Shown here: positions 10,016 to 19,407 of the stretch, piece by piece
Numbering within the stretch: position 1 is the first letter of the stretch
Layout: every line of letters begins with the position of its first letter
From: Haloarcula regularis
GTDB taxonomy: Archaea; Halobacteriota; Halobacteria; Halobacteriales; Haloarculaceae
Assembly: GCF_029338315.1 (NCBI RefSeq)
Contig: NZ_CP119794.1
Location: 248,001-312,000 of the forward strand
Length of the DNA stretch: 64,000 bases
Direction: 5' to 3'
Made by a program: the position numbers and the translations under genes
The notes under the pieces: generated by a model
What the model was told of the DNA's origin: nothing
Database searches by the model: none
Seen by the model: the letters and a program-made list of their open reading frames with translations, nothing else

Positions 10016-10513
10016 ATGGCCAAATACTCGACCGGCAGCGGGGGCGACAGCGCCGGCGGGAGCTGCGAGCTCTGCGGTGCCGAAGGCGGTGACCTCCAGA
10101 CCGCCGACGTCGCGGGTGCGACCCTCCAGCTGTGTCGTGACTGTGCACGCGACCACGGCGAGACCGACCGGACACAGACCAGTGGGGACGACGACGAGCG
10201 AGCACGCCGGAAGAAGGCGGCACAGAACACCGCGCGCCTCCGGGACGCCCAGCAGGGCGACCCCTCCCACTGGGAGGACGGCGCCGACTACGACGACGAC
10301 CAGCTGCCCTACCTCGTGAAGGGGTACGGCAAGCGCGTCACCGAGGCGCGACAGGCGGCCGGCCTCCAGACCGCCGACCTCGCAGCCGAGATCGACGCCG
10401 ACGAGTCGGACGTCCTCGCGGTCGAACAGGGCCGTGCGACCCAGGCCGGCGTCGGCGGGTCGCTCGTCGCCAAGCTCGAGGAGTTCCTCGACGTGGAACT
10501 GGTCGAGGACTGA
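10016..10513 (+). CDS. MBF1-like HTH regulator with N-terminal zinc ribbon
   Basis: The 165-residue protein begins with a zinc-ribbon (CELCGAEGG...CRDCARDH, residues 16-44), then a charged linker, then a Cro/C1-type helix-turn-helix from about 105 ([36 protein letters not shown]). This layout matches the archaeal multiprotein bridging factor 1 (MBF1) family, which links TBP to regulators in eukaryotes and is less understood in archaea. The ATG at 10016 sits about 25 bases after a TATA-like tttcaaata, so the transcript is probably leaderless. Confidence 0.8.
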   Translation: MAKYSTGSGGDSAGGSCELCGAEGGDLQTADVAGATLQLCRDCARDHGETDRTQTSGDDDERARRKKAAQNTARLRDAQQGDPSHWEDGADYDDDQLPYLVKGYGKRVTEARQAAGLQTADLAAEIDADESDVLAVEQGRATQAGVGGSLVAKLEEFLDVELVED

Positions 10514-10550
10514 CCCCGATACCTTTCTCCGTGCCGCCCCTACCGGGGAT

Positions 10551-11678
10551 ATGGACCTCTCGCCCGACCAGCGCGCGATTCGGGACGCCGTCAGAGACTT
10601 CGCCGTCAAGGAGATCCGTCCGACGGCACGCGAGGCCGACCGCGCCCAATCGTTCCCCGAGGACGCCTGGGACGGCCTGGCCGCCCTGGACGTCACCGGC
10701 CTCACCACCCCCGAGGCCTACGGCGGGTTCGAGGCGGACCGGCTGACCTACGCCCTCGTCAACGAGGAGCTGGCCTACGGCTCGCTGTCGGTGGCGACGG
10801 CGCTCTCGGTCCACTGCCTGACGATCTCCTGTCTCGCCGAGTTCGGAGACGAGCGTGTCCGCGAGGAGTGGCTGCCGGAGATGGCCACCGGGCGGCCGGT
10901 CGGCGCGTTCGCGCTGTCGGAACCCCAGGCCGGGTCGAACCCCCGGCAGATGGCCACGATCGCGCGACGCGAGGGCGACGAGTACGTCCTCGACGGCGAG
11001 AAGCAGTGGATAACGAACGGCCAGCGCTCGGGCGTCGTCGTGGTGTTCGCAAAGACCGACCCCGCAAACGACGACTCAATCACGCAGTTCCTCGTGCCGA
11101 AGGACACGGCGGGACTGTCGGTCGGCGAGAAGGAGGACAAGCTGGGCTTGCGGGCCAGCGACACGACCTCGCTGACCTTCGACGGCGTGCGGATTCCCGC
11201 ACGCTACCGACTCACGGAGGAGAGCGAGGGGCTCGCGGCGGCGCTCTCGATACTCACCGGCGGTCGCATCGGTATCGCGGCCCAGGCGACGGGCGTCGCC
11301 CAGGCCGCGCTGGACGAGGCGCTGGCCTACGCCCAGGAACGCGAGCAGTTCGACGGCCCCATCGCCGACATCCAGACCATCCGGCACACGCTCGCCGAGA
11401 TGGCGACGACGGTCCGGGCCGGCCGTCTGCTCACCTGGGACGCCGCCGCGCGGATGGACCGCGGCGAGGACGCCCGACGGGCGGCCAGTATGGCGAAGTA
11501 CTTCGCGAGCGAGGGGGCCGTCGACGTGGCCAACGAGGCCGTCCAGATTCACGGTGGCTACGGCTACACGACGGAGTTTCCCGTCGAGCGGTTCTACCGG
11601 GACGCCAAGGTCACGACCATCTACGAGGGGACCAGCGAGATTCAGCGGAACGTCATCGCGCGCGACCTGCTGGAGTGA
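10551..11678 (+). CDS. Acyl-CoA dehydrogenase
   Basis: FAD-dependent acyl-CoA dehydrogenase of 375 residues, complete. It has [14 protein letters not shown] and [10 protein letters not shown] in the FAD and substrate region, and ends with [19 protein letters not shown], whose Glu is the catalytic base. It is related to the truncated gene at the window start but differs enough to be a separate paralogue. It begins 37 bases after the MBF1-like gene, and a HAD gene follows on the same strand. Confidence 0.93.
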   Translation: MDLSPDQRAIRDAVRDFAVKEIRPTAREADRAQSFPEDAWDGLAALDVTGLTTPEAYGGFEADRLTYALVNEELAYGSLSVATALSVHCLTISCLAEFGDERVREEWLPEMATGRPVGAFALSEPQAGSNPRQMATIARREGDEYVLDGEKQWITNGQRSGVVVVFAKTDPANDDSITQFLVPKDTAGLSVGEKEDKLGLRASDTTSLTFDGVRIPARYRLTEESEGLAAALSILTGGRIGIAAQATGVAQAALDEALAYAQEREQFDGPIADIQTIRHTLAEMATTVRAGRLLTWDAAARMDRGEDARRAASMAKYFASEGAVDVANEAVQIHGGYGYTTEFPVERFYRDAKVTTIYEGTSEIQRNVIARDLLE

Positions 11679-11724
11679 CCCGCGGGTGGGAAGGCATTTG
11701 GTCGGCGGCCCGCTACCCTCGCCC

Positions 11725-12267
11725 ATGACTCACGACGCCGTCGTCTACGACCTCGACGGCACGCTCGTCCGACTGGCCGTCGACTGGGGGGCCGTCGCGT
11801 CGGCGGTCGACGAGGTACTGACCGACAGAGGCGTCGCCACGGGGACGCGCGGCCTCTGGGAGATGCTGCATCTGTCCGACGAGACGGGCCACCGGGACGT
11901 CGTCGAGGAGACGATAGCGCGCTTCGAACGCGACGGCGCCCGCGAATCGACCCGTCTCGACCTGGCAGACGGACTCCCACACGCCGTCCCGGTCGGCGTC
12001 TGTTCGCTCAACGCCGAGGACGCCGTCCGGACCGCGCTGGGCGTCCACGACATCGAAGGGCACGTGGGTCCCGTCGTCGGGCGCGACAGCCTCGGCAGCG
12101 CGAAACCGGACCCCGAGGGGCTACTCGCCGTCGTCGACCGGCTGGACGCAACGCCAGCGGCAACGGTCTTTGTCGGCGATTCGGAACGCGACGCCGAGAC
12201 GGCCCGTCGGGCCGGCACCGACTTCGCGTGGGCGCGGTCGTTCGATCAGCGCCGGTACCGGGCGTAG
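11725..12267 (+). CDS. HAD superfamily hydrolase, phosphoglycolate phosphatase-like
   Basis: The 180-residue protein carries HAD motif I YDLDGTLV at residues 8-15, a lysine in SAKPDPEG (motif III) and VGDSERDAETA (motif IV). The cap is short. Such proteins dephosphorylate small phosphate esters; the substrate cannot be told. It follows the acyl-CoA dehydrogenase by 46 bases. Confidence 0.82.
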   Translation: MTHDAVVYDLDGTLVRLAVDWGAVASAVDEVLTDRGVATGTRGLWEMLHLSDETGHRDVVEETIARFERDGARESTRLDLADGLPHAVPVGVCSLNAEDAVRTALGVHDIEGHVGPVVGRDSLGSAKPDPEGLLAVVDRLDATPAATVFVGDSERDAETARRAGTDFAWARSFDQRRYRA

Positions 12268-12473
12268 AGGTAGACGCTGACGGCGGTCAGGAACCAGACG
12301 ACGGCCCCGACCCGGACGGCAAAGAGCGCCCGCGCCGACCAGGTCGACAGCGTCACGAGCGCCGAGAGCGCGACGACGACGGGCGTCCCGACGAGGATGG
12401 TCGTCAGGAAGGTCACCTGCATCACCCACCCGAAGTCGACGCCGTCCGGGTCGGTCTGTTCGACTGCTGGCAC
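12246..12473 (-). CDS. Small haloarchaeal membrane protein, unknown function
   Basis: With a GTG start at 12473 the protein has 75 residues and two hydrophobic segments (about 17-39 and 48-68) ending in YLYARYRR, a positive inside flank. An ATG 57 bases upstream would add an unconvincing 19 residues. It overlaps the end of the HAD gene by 22 bases on the opposite strand. Similar small two-segment proteins are common in haloarchaea; no function is recognised. Confidence 0.62.
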   Translation of the reverse strand: MPAVEQTDPDGVDFGWVMQVTFLTTILVGTPVVVALSALVTLSTWSARALFAVRVGAVVWFLTAVSVYLYARYRR

Positions 12474-12559
12474 GCATACAGGTTCTGCCGGCCGTGTGAT
12501 GCCCCTTGCGGTTCCAGCCAACCCGAACACGTAATACCTCGGCGCACCCGGCCACGGAC

Positions 12560-13368
12560 ATGACCACTGTCAGGACCTGCAGGCGATGGCCGGCGAGGAG
12601 CCGATAACGATGCTGACCGCCTACGATGCGGTCACCGCCCGACTCGTCGAGGACAGCGGGGTCGACGTCGTCCTCGTCGGGGACAGCATGGGCAACGCAG
12701 TCCTCGGCCACGACGACACGCTTCCAGTCACCCTCGACGAGATGGCGTCCCGGGTCGGTGCCGTCGCTCGGGGGACCGACGAGGTCCTGGTCGTCGCGGA
12801 CATGCCCTTCCTCTCCTTTGGGGCCGACGAGGGAGAGAGCGTCCGGAACTGCGGCCGGATGCTCAAGGAGGAGGGCGCCAACGCGGTCAAACTGGAGTCG
12901 GGCCCACACACCGTCGACCTGACCGAACGCCTCTCGGACCTGGGCATCCCGGTGATGGCGCACCTGGGGCTGACGCCCCAGAGCGTCAACCGGAGCGGCT
13001 ACACCCGGCAGGCGACCGACCGCGAGGAGGCAGCGGAGATCCTCGAACTCGCGCGTGCCCACGAGGACGCCGGTGCGTTCGCGCTGGTGCTCGAACACGT
13101 CCCGTCGAACCTCGCCGCGCAGGTGACCGAGGCACTCGACATCCCGACCATCGGCATCGGTGCCGGCGGTGACTGCGACGGCCAGGTGCTCGTGTTCACC
13201 GACGTCGTCGGCCTCGCCGAGTCCTCCCCGCCCTTCGCCGAGCAGTTCGGCGACGTCCGGAGCGAGGTGACCGACGCCGTCGCCGACTACGTCGCGGCCG
13301 TCCGTGACGGCGAGTTCCCCGCCGAGGAACACGGCGGGACGGTCGACGAACTGGACGACCTGTACTGA
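12560..13368 (+). CDS. panB: 3-methyl-2-oxobutanoate hydroxymethyltransferase (one frameshift near start)
   Basis: Makes ketopantoate from 2-oxoisovalerate and methylene-tetrahydrofolate in the pantothenate/CoA pathway. The main frame has TMLTAYDAVTARLV, LVGDSMGNAVLG, a KLESG-type loop and TIGIGAGGDCDGQVLV. An in-frame ATG at 12586 would drop the usual first residues. The ATG at 12560 gives the expected N-terminus (MTTVRDLQAMAGEEP) if one G is restored at the GG of 12573-12574. A TATA-like element lies about 25 bases before 12560. A one-base sequencing deletion is the simplest reading. Confidence 0.88.
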
Positions 13369-13419
13369 CCGATCGACGCCACCCGAATCTTTTTCCACCC
13401 GTCAACAGACACTCGAGGT

Positions 13420-14535
13420 GTGGTTTACGAGACGGGTAACCGCACGGTCGACGACGCTATCGCACGGGTGCTCGACGGTGACCGCCTCGACAGACGCGAC
13501 GGCCTCGGACTGATCGCACAACCGGTCGACGCTCTGGCGGCCGGAGCCGACCACGTCCGGCGCGAGCTCGGCGACGGCACCGTCGACGCCTGTTCAATCG
13601 TGAACGCGAAGGCCGGCAACTGCGCCGAGGACTGTGGCTTCTGTGCCCAGTCGGTCCACTTCGACACCGGTATCGACGAGTACGGCTTCCTCGGCCCGGA
13701 GGAGATACTGGCGGCCGCGAGGCGCGCCGAGCGCGACGGCGCACAGCGGTTTGGCATCGTCGTCGCCGAGAAAGGCGTCTCCAGGGAGCAACGGCCCGAG
13801 GAGTGGGCGGAGGTCATCGAGGCCATCCGTCTGGTCCGCGACGAGACGGCCGTCGAGGTTGACGCCAGTCTGGGCATCCTCACCGAAACCGAGGCCGAAA
13901 TCCTCGCCGACGAGGGGGTGAACCACTACAACCACAACATTGAGACGTCGCCGGGGTACTTCCCCGACGTCGTCCAGAGCCACACCTTCGAGGACCGGGT
14001 CCACACGCTCGAAGTCGCGAAGGCGGCGGGGATGGACCTCTGTGCGGGCGTCATCCTCGGCATGGGCGAGTCCCCGACCGACCGCGTGGACGCGGCCATC
14101 GCGCTCCAGGACATCGGCGTCTCCTCGCTCCCCGTCAACATCCTCAACCCCGTCGCGGGGACCCCACTCGCCGAGCGGGGTCTGCCCGACATCACCACCG
14201 AGGCGGTCGTCAAGACGATCGCCGTCTACCGACTCCTCCACCCGGACGCTCGGGTCCGCCTCACCGGCGGCCGGGAGGTGAACCTCGACACGGACGGTCA
14301 GGTCGCGGCCCTGGAGGCCGGCGCGGACGGCCTCCTCACCGGAGATTACCTCACCACGGAGGGCCAGTCGGCCGCCGACGACCTGGCCATCATTGAGGCC
14401 GCGGGCCTGGCCCCGAACACCGAGGCGAACGACTTCGACCCCGCCGCCGTCCGCGAGCGAGGCCACGCCGAGGACGGTCCCGAGACGGCTACCGGCACGG
14501 CACACGGTAGGTCGGACGGAGAGTCGGACGACTGA
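13420..14535 (+). CDS. bioB: Biotin synthase (radical SAM)
   Basis: Inserts sulfur into dethiobiotin. The radical-SAM cluster motif is CAEDCGFC (Cys at 68, 72 and 75), followed by AQSVHFDTGIDEYGFL. Other BioB signs are NHYNHNIETSPGYF, the GMGES turn and RLTGGREVNL. The protein has 371 residues with a GTG start and a disordered acidic tail of about 40 residues. Biotin is needed by carboxylases such as the PccB partner at 26644. Confidence 0.93.
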   Translation: MVYETGNRTVDDAIARVLDGDRLDRRDGLGLIAQPVDALAAGADHVRRELGDGTVDACSIVNAKAGNCAEDCGFCAQSVHFDTGIDEYGFLGPEEILAAARRAERDGAQRFGIVVAEKGVSREQRPEEWAEVIEAIRLVRDETAVEVDASLGILTETEAEILADEGVNHYNHNIETSPGYFPDVVQSHTFEDRVHTLEVAKAAGMDLCAGVILGMGESPTDRVDAAIALQDIGVSSLPVNILNPVAGTPLAERGLPDITTEAVVKTIAVYRLLHPDARVRLTGGREVNLDTDGQVAALEAGADGLLTGDYLTTEGQSAADDLAIIEAAGLAPNTEANDFDPAAVRERGHAEDGPETATGTAHGRSDGESDD

Positions 14536-14639
14536 CGACGCGGGTCGGTTCGAGCGGGCGGCGGCTGTGACGGTTCCGGACAACAGCCAGTCCGTTCACG
14601 AGACGCGTCGCTCGGCGGGGAGACACCAAAGGGAACTTT

Positions 14640-14688
14640 CGGGGGCGATGCCCCCGTAGCGTGTGACACTACGGAGCCTTCCGGCTCC
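14640..14688. terminator. Three consecutive hairpins between convergent genes
   Basis: Three adjoining inverted repeats are present: 14640-14656 (7-bp stem, 3-base loop), about 14655-14672 (CGTAG/CTACG) and 14673-14688 (GGAGCC/GGCTCC). Pyrimidine-rich sequence follows. The site lies between the ends of bioB (+) and the BioD-like gene (-), where a two-way terminator is expected. An 8-base direct repeat (GTCTGACG) follows at 14704 and 14718. Confidence 0.45.
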
Positions 14689-14805
14689 ACTTTCACTTTC
14701 AACGTCTGACGCAAAAAGTCTGACGTACGTTTCATCTGGAGATAATGGTAGAAACCCGTCAACGAGCCTAGTTTCGGCCCTCGGAATCGCAATCGAAATC
14801 GGGGC

Positions 14806-15876
14806 CTACAGGTCGAGCAGCGAGTCGAGACTCCCGCTCTCGACCAGCAGGTCCTGCATCCGCTCGACGGTGTCCCGGTCCCGGGTGCGTCCGGACCGCA
14901 GGACGTCTTCGACGCGGTCGATGGTCGTCCGCGTGTCCGACTGGACGAGCAGTATCGGGACGTTCTCGTCCTCCGCGCGGCCGAGGACGGCGCTCGCGGG
15001 CCTGAGACCGCCGGTGAGAAGCAGGGCCTTGATGCCCGAGGACTCCAGGGCCGCCGTCTGGACTTCCGACCGGTCCCCGCCGGTGATGAGCACGGCCCCG
15101 CGGGTACGGCGGAACTGCTCGAGGGCGGCGCTCCCGCCCATCGCCCCCACGGAGAATCGCTCGACGTGTGCGCCGGTATCGGCCTCCTTGGTGAGGATGT
15201 CGGCGCCGACGCTCCGCGAGAGGTCCTCGACGGTGACCCCCGCCAGTTCCTGGACCCGCGGGAGCGCCCCGTAGACGGGGACGTCCCGACCGGAGAGGAA
15301 CGGCATTACGTCGTCGGTCAGGGTGTCCATCGCGTCGTCGGTGACGCCGTTGAACAGCACGCCGGCGAGACGGTCGCCAAGGGTCCGTGCGGCGTCGAGC
15401 ACCTCGTCGATGTCGCCGCCCTGTGCATACCCGCTGAGCAGGAGCACCTCCGCGTCCACCGCCTCGGCGATGTCCACGTCGGTCAGGTTCACGATGCCGC
15501 CGGTCTCCAGGCGGTCGCTCCCCTCGAGGACCATCAGGTCGACGTCCTCCGAGAGCGACTCGAAGTTACTGACCACGCGCTCGCGCAGTTCGGCGGGGTC
15601 CTCGCGGCCCCGGATGGCCTCCTGGATGAACGTCGGCGAGTAGACGATGGGCTCCATCTCGTGCATCTCCGAGTCCAGTTCGAGGAGGTCGCGCGCGAGC
15701 ATCGGATCCTCGTCGCGGGTCTTGCCGACCGCGCTCTGGAGTCGGGTCCCCTTCGGCTTCATGTAGCCGACGGAGAGGCCCGATTCCTTGGCCTGTTTCG
15801 CCAGGGCGAGCGTGATTGCCGTCTTGCCGATACCTTCCTCCGTGGACGTGACGAGTAGCGTGTTCGTGTCGGTCAT
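14806..15876 (-). CDS. BioD-like/phosphotransacetylase N-terminal domain protein with DRTGG domain
   Basis: The 356-residue protein starts with a P-loop ATPase of the BioD type (TSTEEGIGKTAITLALAKQ, residues 11-29) and continues into a DRTGG-type domain (about 215-330), the pairing found in the N-terminal half of long bacterial phosphotransacetylases. No phosphotransacetylase catalytic domain is present. Its start overlaps the acyl-CoA synthetase stop by 4 bases, so the two are an operon. A role in sensing or tuning acetyl-CoA/acetate conversion is inference. Confidence 0.75.
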   Translation of the reverse strand: MTDTNTLLVTSTEEGIGKTAITLALAKQAKESGLSVGYMKPKGTRLQSAVGKTRDEDPMLARDLLELDSEMHEMEPIVYSPTFIQEAIRGREDPAELRERVVSNFESLSEDVDLMVLEGSDRLETGGIVNLTDVDIAEAVDAEVLLLSGYAQGGDIDEVLDAARTLGDRLAGVLFNGVTDDAMDTLTDDVMPFLSGRDVPVYGALPRVQELAGVTVEDLSRSVGADILTKEADTGAHVERFSVGAMGGSAALEQFRRTRGAVLITGGDRSEVQTAALESSGIKALLLTGGLRPASAVLGRAEDENVPILLVQSDTRTTIDRVEDVLRSGRTRDRDTVERMQDLLVESGSLDSLLDL

Positions 15877-17977
15877 AGTTTCTCCTGGTCGAGCGTGAGT
15901 CGCAGGTCGACTGCCTGTACCCCGTCGGGGGTGGCGACGAGCGGGTTGATGTCCAGTTCGACGATGGCCGGGAAGTCCGTGACGAGCTGGGAGAGCCGCT
16001 GGACGGACTCGACGAGGGCGTCCTCGTCGACCGGGTCCCGGCCGCGGGCGCCGCGCAGCAACGGCGCGGACTCGATGTCGTCGAGCATCTCCCTGGCCTC
16101 GGGCTCGCTGACGGGCGCGACCCGGACGGTGTTGTCCTCGAGCACCTCGACGAAGATGCCGCCCAGGCCAAAGAGGAGGAGGGGCCCGAACTGCGGGTCG
16201 CGGTTCATCCCGAGGATGGTCTCGGTGCCGGACTCGAGGTCGACCATCTCCTGGACCTGGACCCCAGCACCGTCGCGTCGGACTGATAGTTTCGGGCCCG
16301 GACCACGAGGTCCTCGTAGGTGCTACGGACCTCCTCCGGCGGGACGCCGACCTCGACGCCCCCGATGTCGGACTTGTGGAGGATGTCCGGGCTGACGATC
16401 TTCATCACGACGTCGTCGCCGATGTCCTGGGCCACCTCCTCGGCCTCCGTCGGCGACCGTGTCACGGCGCCCTGTGGCGTCGGGATGCCGTAGGCGTCGA
16501 GCAGTTCCATCGCCTCGACGCCGAGCCGGTTCGTGTCCCGTCGGGCGGCCGTGCGGAGTATCTCCTCGGCCCGGTCCCGGTCGACGTCGAACGAGGCGGG
16601 GGACTCGTACTCGCGGGCCTGAATCTGCCGGTAGTCACGCAGGGCGTCGAGGCTGTCGACGGCCCGCGCGGGGTCGAAGTAGTTCGGGATGCCCGCCTCG
16701 CTGAGTACCTCCTGGCCGGCGCCGACCGACTTCCCGCCCATCAGCGTCGTGGCCACGGGCGTCTCGTGGGCCGCCTGTTTCTCGACGATGACCTCGGCGA
16801 GTTCCTCGAACGAGAGGACCGCCGTCGGGCAGGCGACGACCACGGCCATCGAGACGTTGTCGTCCGCGAGCACCGTCTCCAGGGCGAGCTCGAACCGCTT
16901 TGCCGGGGCGTCCCCGATGATGTCCACCGGATTGTAGATGTTGGCCTCGTCGGGCATCGACTCACGCAACCGGTCGAGCGTCCCGTCTTCGAACTCCGCC
17001 AGCGAGAGGTCCGAGTCGCCGACGGCGTCCGTCGTCATCACACCCGGCCCGCCGGCGTTCGTGACGATGGCGATCTCGTCGCCGTCGGGGAGGGGCTGGC
17101 CCGAGAGGATCTGGGCGTAGTCGAACAGCTCCTGGACCGACTCGACGCGGAGCGTTCCGGCCTGTTCGAGGCCCGCCTCGTAGGCTCGCTCGGACCCGGC
17201 CATCGCCCCGGTGTGGGAGGCGGCGGCGCTCGCACCGGCGTCGGTGCGGCCGGACTTGACGAGGACGATCGGCGTGTCCTGGGTCACCTCCCGGGCCGTC
17301 CGGATGAACTTCGTCCCGTCGGCGATGTCCTCCAGGTAGCCGAGGATGACCTCCGTCTGGGGGTCCTCGCCCCACTCGGCGACGAAGTCACCCTCGTCCA
17401 AGATGGCCTTGTTGCCAAGCGAGACGATGTCCTTGAACCCCACGTCACGCTCTGCGGCCCAGTCCAGCACCGCCGTGACGAAGGCCCCGGACTGGCTCAT
17501 AAAGGAGATGTCTCCCTCGTTGGCCATCTCGTTGCCGAACGTGGCGTTGAGTCCGTCGGGCGTCGACATCACCCCGAGACTGTTGGGCCCCACGAGGTTG
17601 AGATCGTACTCACGGGCGGCCTCCTTGAGTTTTTGCTCGCGGGACATGCCCTCGCTACCGGTCTCGCCGAACCCGGCAGTGATGACGACGACGTTCTGTA
17701 CCCCTGCCTGACCTGCCTCTCTGATTGCCTGGACCGCCGCGTTCGGTGGCACGACGACGACGGCCACGTCGACGCTTCCGGGGTCGTCGACGTCGCCGAT
17801 AGTGTCGTAGCACCGCAGGCCCAGCGCCTCGTCTTTGTATGGGTTGACCGCCACGACATCGCCGTCGAACGATGCGAGGAGGTTCGACGTGATGGCGCGA
17901 CCCACGGACCCGTCCGAGTCGGTCGCACCGATCACGGCCACTCGTTCCGGCGCGAAAAGCGTCGATAGTCGTCCCAT
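15873..17977 (-). CDS. ADP-forming acetate/acyl-CoA ligase, fused alpha-beta (one frameshift)
   Basis: Converts acyl-CoA, ADP and Pi to acid, CoA and ATP, the archaeal route to acetate. The alpha part (about 1-460) has a CoA-binding Rossmann fold (VAVIGATDSDGSVGRA) and the phospho-histidine in AASHTGAMAGSE. The beta part is an ATP-grasp domain with HKSDIGGVEVG. The frame breaks at the run of four C at 16262-16265 (GGGG on the coding strand); a fifth base restores VLGVQVQEMVDLESG. The ATG at 17977 lies about 30 bases after a TATA element at 18007-18013. It is co-transcribed with the BioD-like gene. Confidence 0.88.
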
Positions 17978-18132
17978 GCCTCTAGTGGCGGTTCTCCCGC
18001 TGATCGAATATATCTGCTGGGTCACTCTCACGGGGTGAGAACCGGGCCCGGCATCGAAATTCATTTGCGGGAGGACCCCCGTCGGCGGCCGATTGCACGC
18101 CCCTTTTGCCTTCCCGGGGAGTAGGCTCACCG

Positions 18133-18522
18133 ATGACAGACGCCGACCTCATGGCACCGTTCGACGACGAGGTTGTTCGTGCCGTCGCGGCCGAGAACGA
18201 CGTCTCCCGGGACGTGCTGGCGGACGCGCTCGTCGACCACCAGCGGACGATGCAGGAGAACCCCGGAGTCGAGGACCTCGTCTACGAGTGGCGCAAGCAG
18301 TACGCGGACCCGGTTCTCGAGCGGACCCCCGACCGGTACGTCGTCGGGGTCAGGGCCGCCGTCTGGGAGGAGTACGGGGAGTACCTCGACCTGGATGACC
18401 AGGTGCTGGCGGCCCTGGTCGCCGTCCACCAGGAACAGGTCCTCCGGACGCTTTCAGCGGACGCGCTGGCGGGGGCAGAGAACCTGGTGCCACTCATCGC
18501 GGTCCGGTCGCAGTCAGCGTGA
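18133..18522 (+). CDS. Conserved haloarchaeal protein, unknown function
   Basis: Acidic soluble protein of 129 residues, mostly helical by composition, with no metal or catalytic motif that I recognise. It contains a Trp/Tyr-rich centre (LVYEWRKQYADPVLE, YVVGVRAAVWEEYGEYLDL). The ATG at 18133 is preferred to one 27 bases upstream because MTDADLM is a typical haloarchaeal start. It is divergent from the acyl-CoA ligase and followed by dpsA on the same strand. Confidence 0.6.
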   Translation: MTDADLMAPFDDEVVRAVAAENDVSRDVLADALVDHQRTMQENPGVEDLVYEWRKQYADPVLERTPDRYVVGVRAAVWEEYGEYLDLDDQVLAALVAVHQEQVLRTLSADALAGAENLVPLIAVRSQSA

Positions 18523-18634
18523 CCCCGTAGTTGCCGACGGCCGACCTGCTCAGTGACGGGGCCAAACTTGACATTTCGGGACACATTCACGCTCGCGAGG
18601 AATTTATGTCGGTTCGGCCCCTACGTCTGATGCT

Positions 18635-19168
18635 ATGGCGACACAGGAACACGTCCGCCGAGAGTTCGGTTCGGTCGAAGCGAACGGTCTCCGTCTCGAC
18701 CAGGAGAAGGCCCGACAGGTAGTCGACGCACTGAACCAGGACCTCGCGGACACGTACGTGTTGTACCACCAGCTGAAAAAGCACCACTGGAACGTCGAGG
18801 GCGCGGAGTTCCGCGACCTCCACCTGTTCCTGGGCGAAGCCGCGGGACACGCCGAGGAGGCCGCCGACGAGCTGGCCGAACGCGCCCAGGCGTTGGGTGG
18901 GACGCCGGTTGCGGGCCCGACCGCCATCGCCGACCACGCCGCCGTCGAGTCCGAGCCGGACGACGTGTTCGACATCCGTACCTCGCTCGAACACGACCTC
19001 GAGATGTACGGCGACGTCATCGAGTCGCTGCGCGACCACGTCGAGCTGACGGCGAACCTCGGTGACCACGCCACGTCGCAGATGTTGCGCGACATCCTCG
19101 TCGAGGTCGAAGCGGACGCCCACCATATCGAACACTACCTCGAGGACGACACGCTCGTCCAGGGGTAG
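18635..19168 (+). CDS. dpsA: Dps/DpsA-type ferritin-like DNA-binding protein
   Basis: Iron-storing, peroxide-consuming dodecamer of the Dps family, 177 residues. The ferroxidase residues are visible in LKKHHWNVEG and in the GHAEEAADELAERAQALGG segment of the partner helix, with DVIESLRDH and a C-terminal EADAHHIEHYLE helix. It matches the Halobacterium DpsA type. A TATA-like tttatg lies about 27 bases before the ATG. No iron box was found directly upstream, but one sits at 19327 beyond its 3' end. Confidence 0.9.
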   Translation: MATQEHVRREFGSVEANGLRLDQEKARQVVDALNQDLADTYVLYHQLKKHHWNVEGAEFRDLHLFLGEAAGHAEEAADELAERAQALGGTPVAGPTAIADHAAVESEPDDVFDIRTSLEHDLEMYGDVIESLRDHVELTANLGDHATSQMLRDILVEVEADAHHIEHYLEDDTLVQG

Positions 19169-19180
19169 CCCGGGACCGAC

Positions 19181-19318
19181 TCACGGACGGGGCGTGACGG
19201 TCAGATCGGTCGAAATCCACCCGTCGCTGTTGTCGCGCTCGGTGAAGACGGTCCGTTCGGCTTCGCTGCTGTGAGCGCTCACGACGGGCCGACCACTGTC
19301 GTCGTATTCGACTGCCAT
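19181..19318 (-). CDS. Small (45-residue) haloarchaeal protein under an iron box
   Basis: A complete small gene runs from the ATG at 19318 to a TGA at 19181. The product begins MAVEYDDSGRPVVSAHSS and contains DNSDGWISTDLTV. I recognise this as a short protein conserved in haloarchaea, without known function. A perfect 14-base palindrome of the iron-box type lies 9 bases upstream of the start. It ends close to the 3' end of dpsA, which is convergent. Confidence 0.65.
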   Translation of the reverse strand: MAVEYDDSGRPVVSAHSSEAERTVFTERDNSDGWISTDLTVTPRP

Positions 19319-19326
19319 CGACTGGA

Positions 19327-19340
19327 TTAGGCGAGCCTAA
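19327..19340. promoter_or_regulatory. Iron-box palindrome (DtxR/SirR-type operator)
   Basis: TTAGGCGAGCCTAA is a perfect palindrome with the TTAGG...CCTAA half-sites used by DtxR-family iron repressors of haloarchaea. It lies just before the 45-residue protein gene (-) and 68 bases before the gene at 19408 (+), so it could control either. Confidence 0.7.
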
Positions 19341-19407
19341 AGACAAAAGCGTTTCTCTCTCCACCGGTCGACGGCGGGCTTTTGTAGGTCACGGGGCTAG
19401 TGGGGGC

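Noticed and set aside
16376..17968. A 530-codon open frame on the + strand
   Set aside because: It is antisense to the acyl-CoA ligase gene and lacks motifs.
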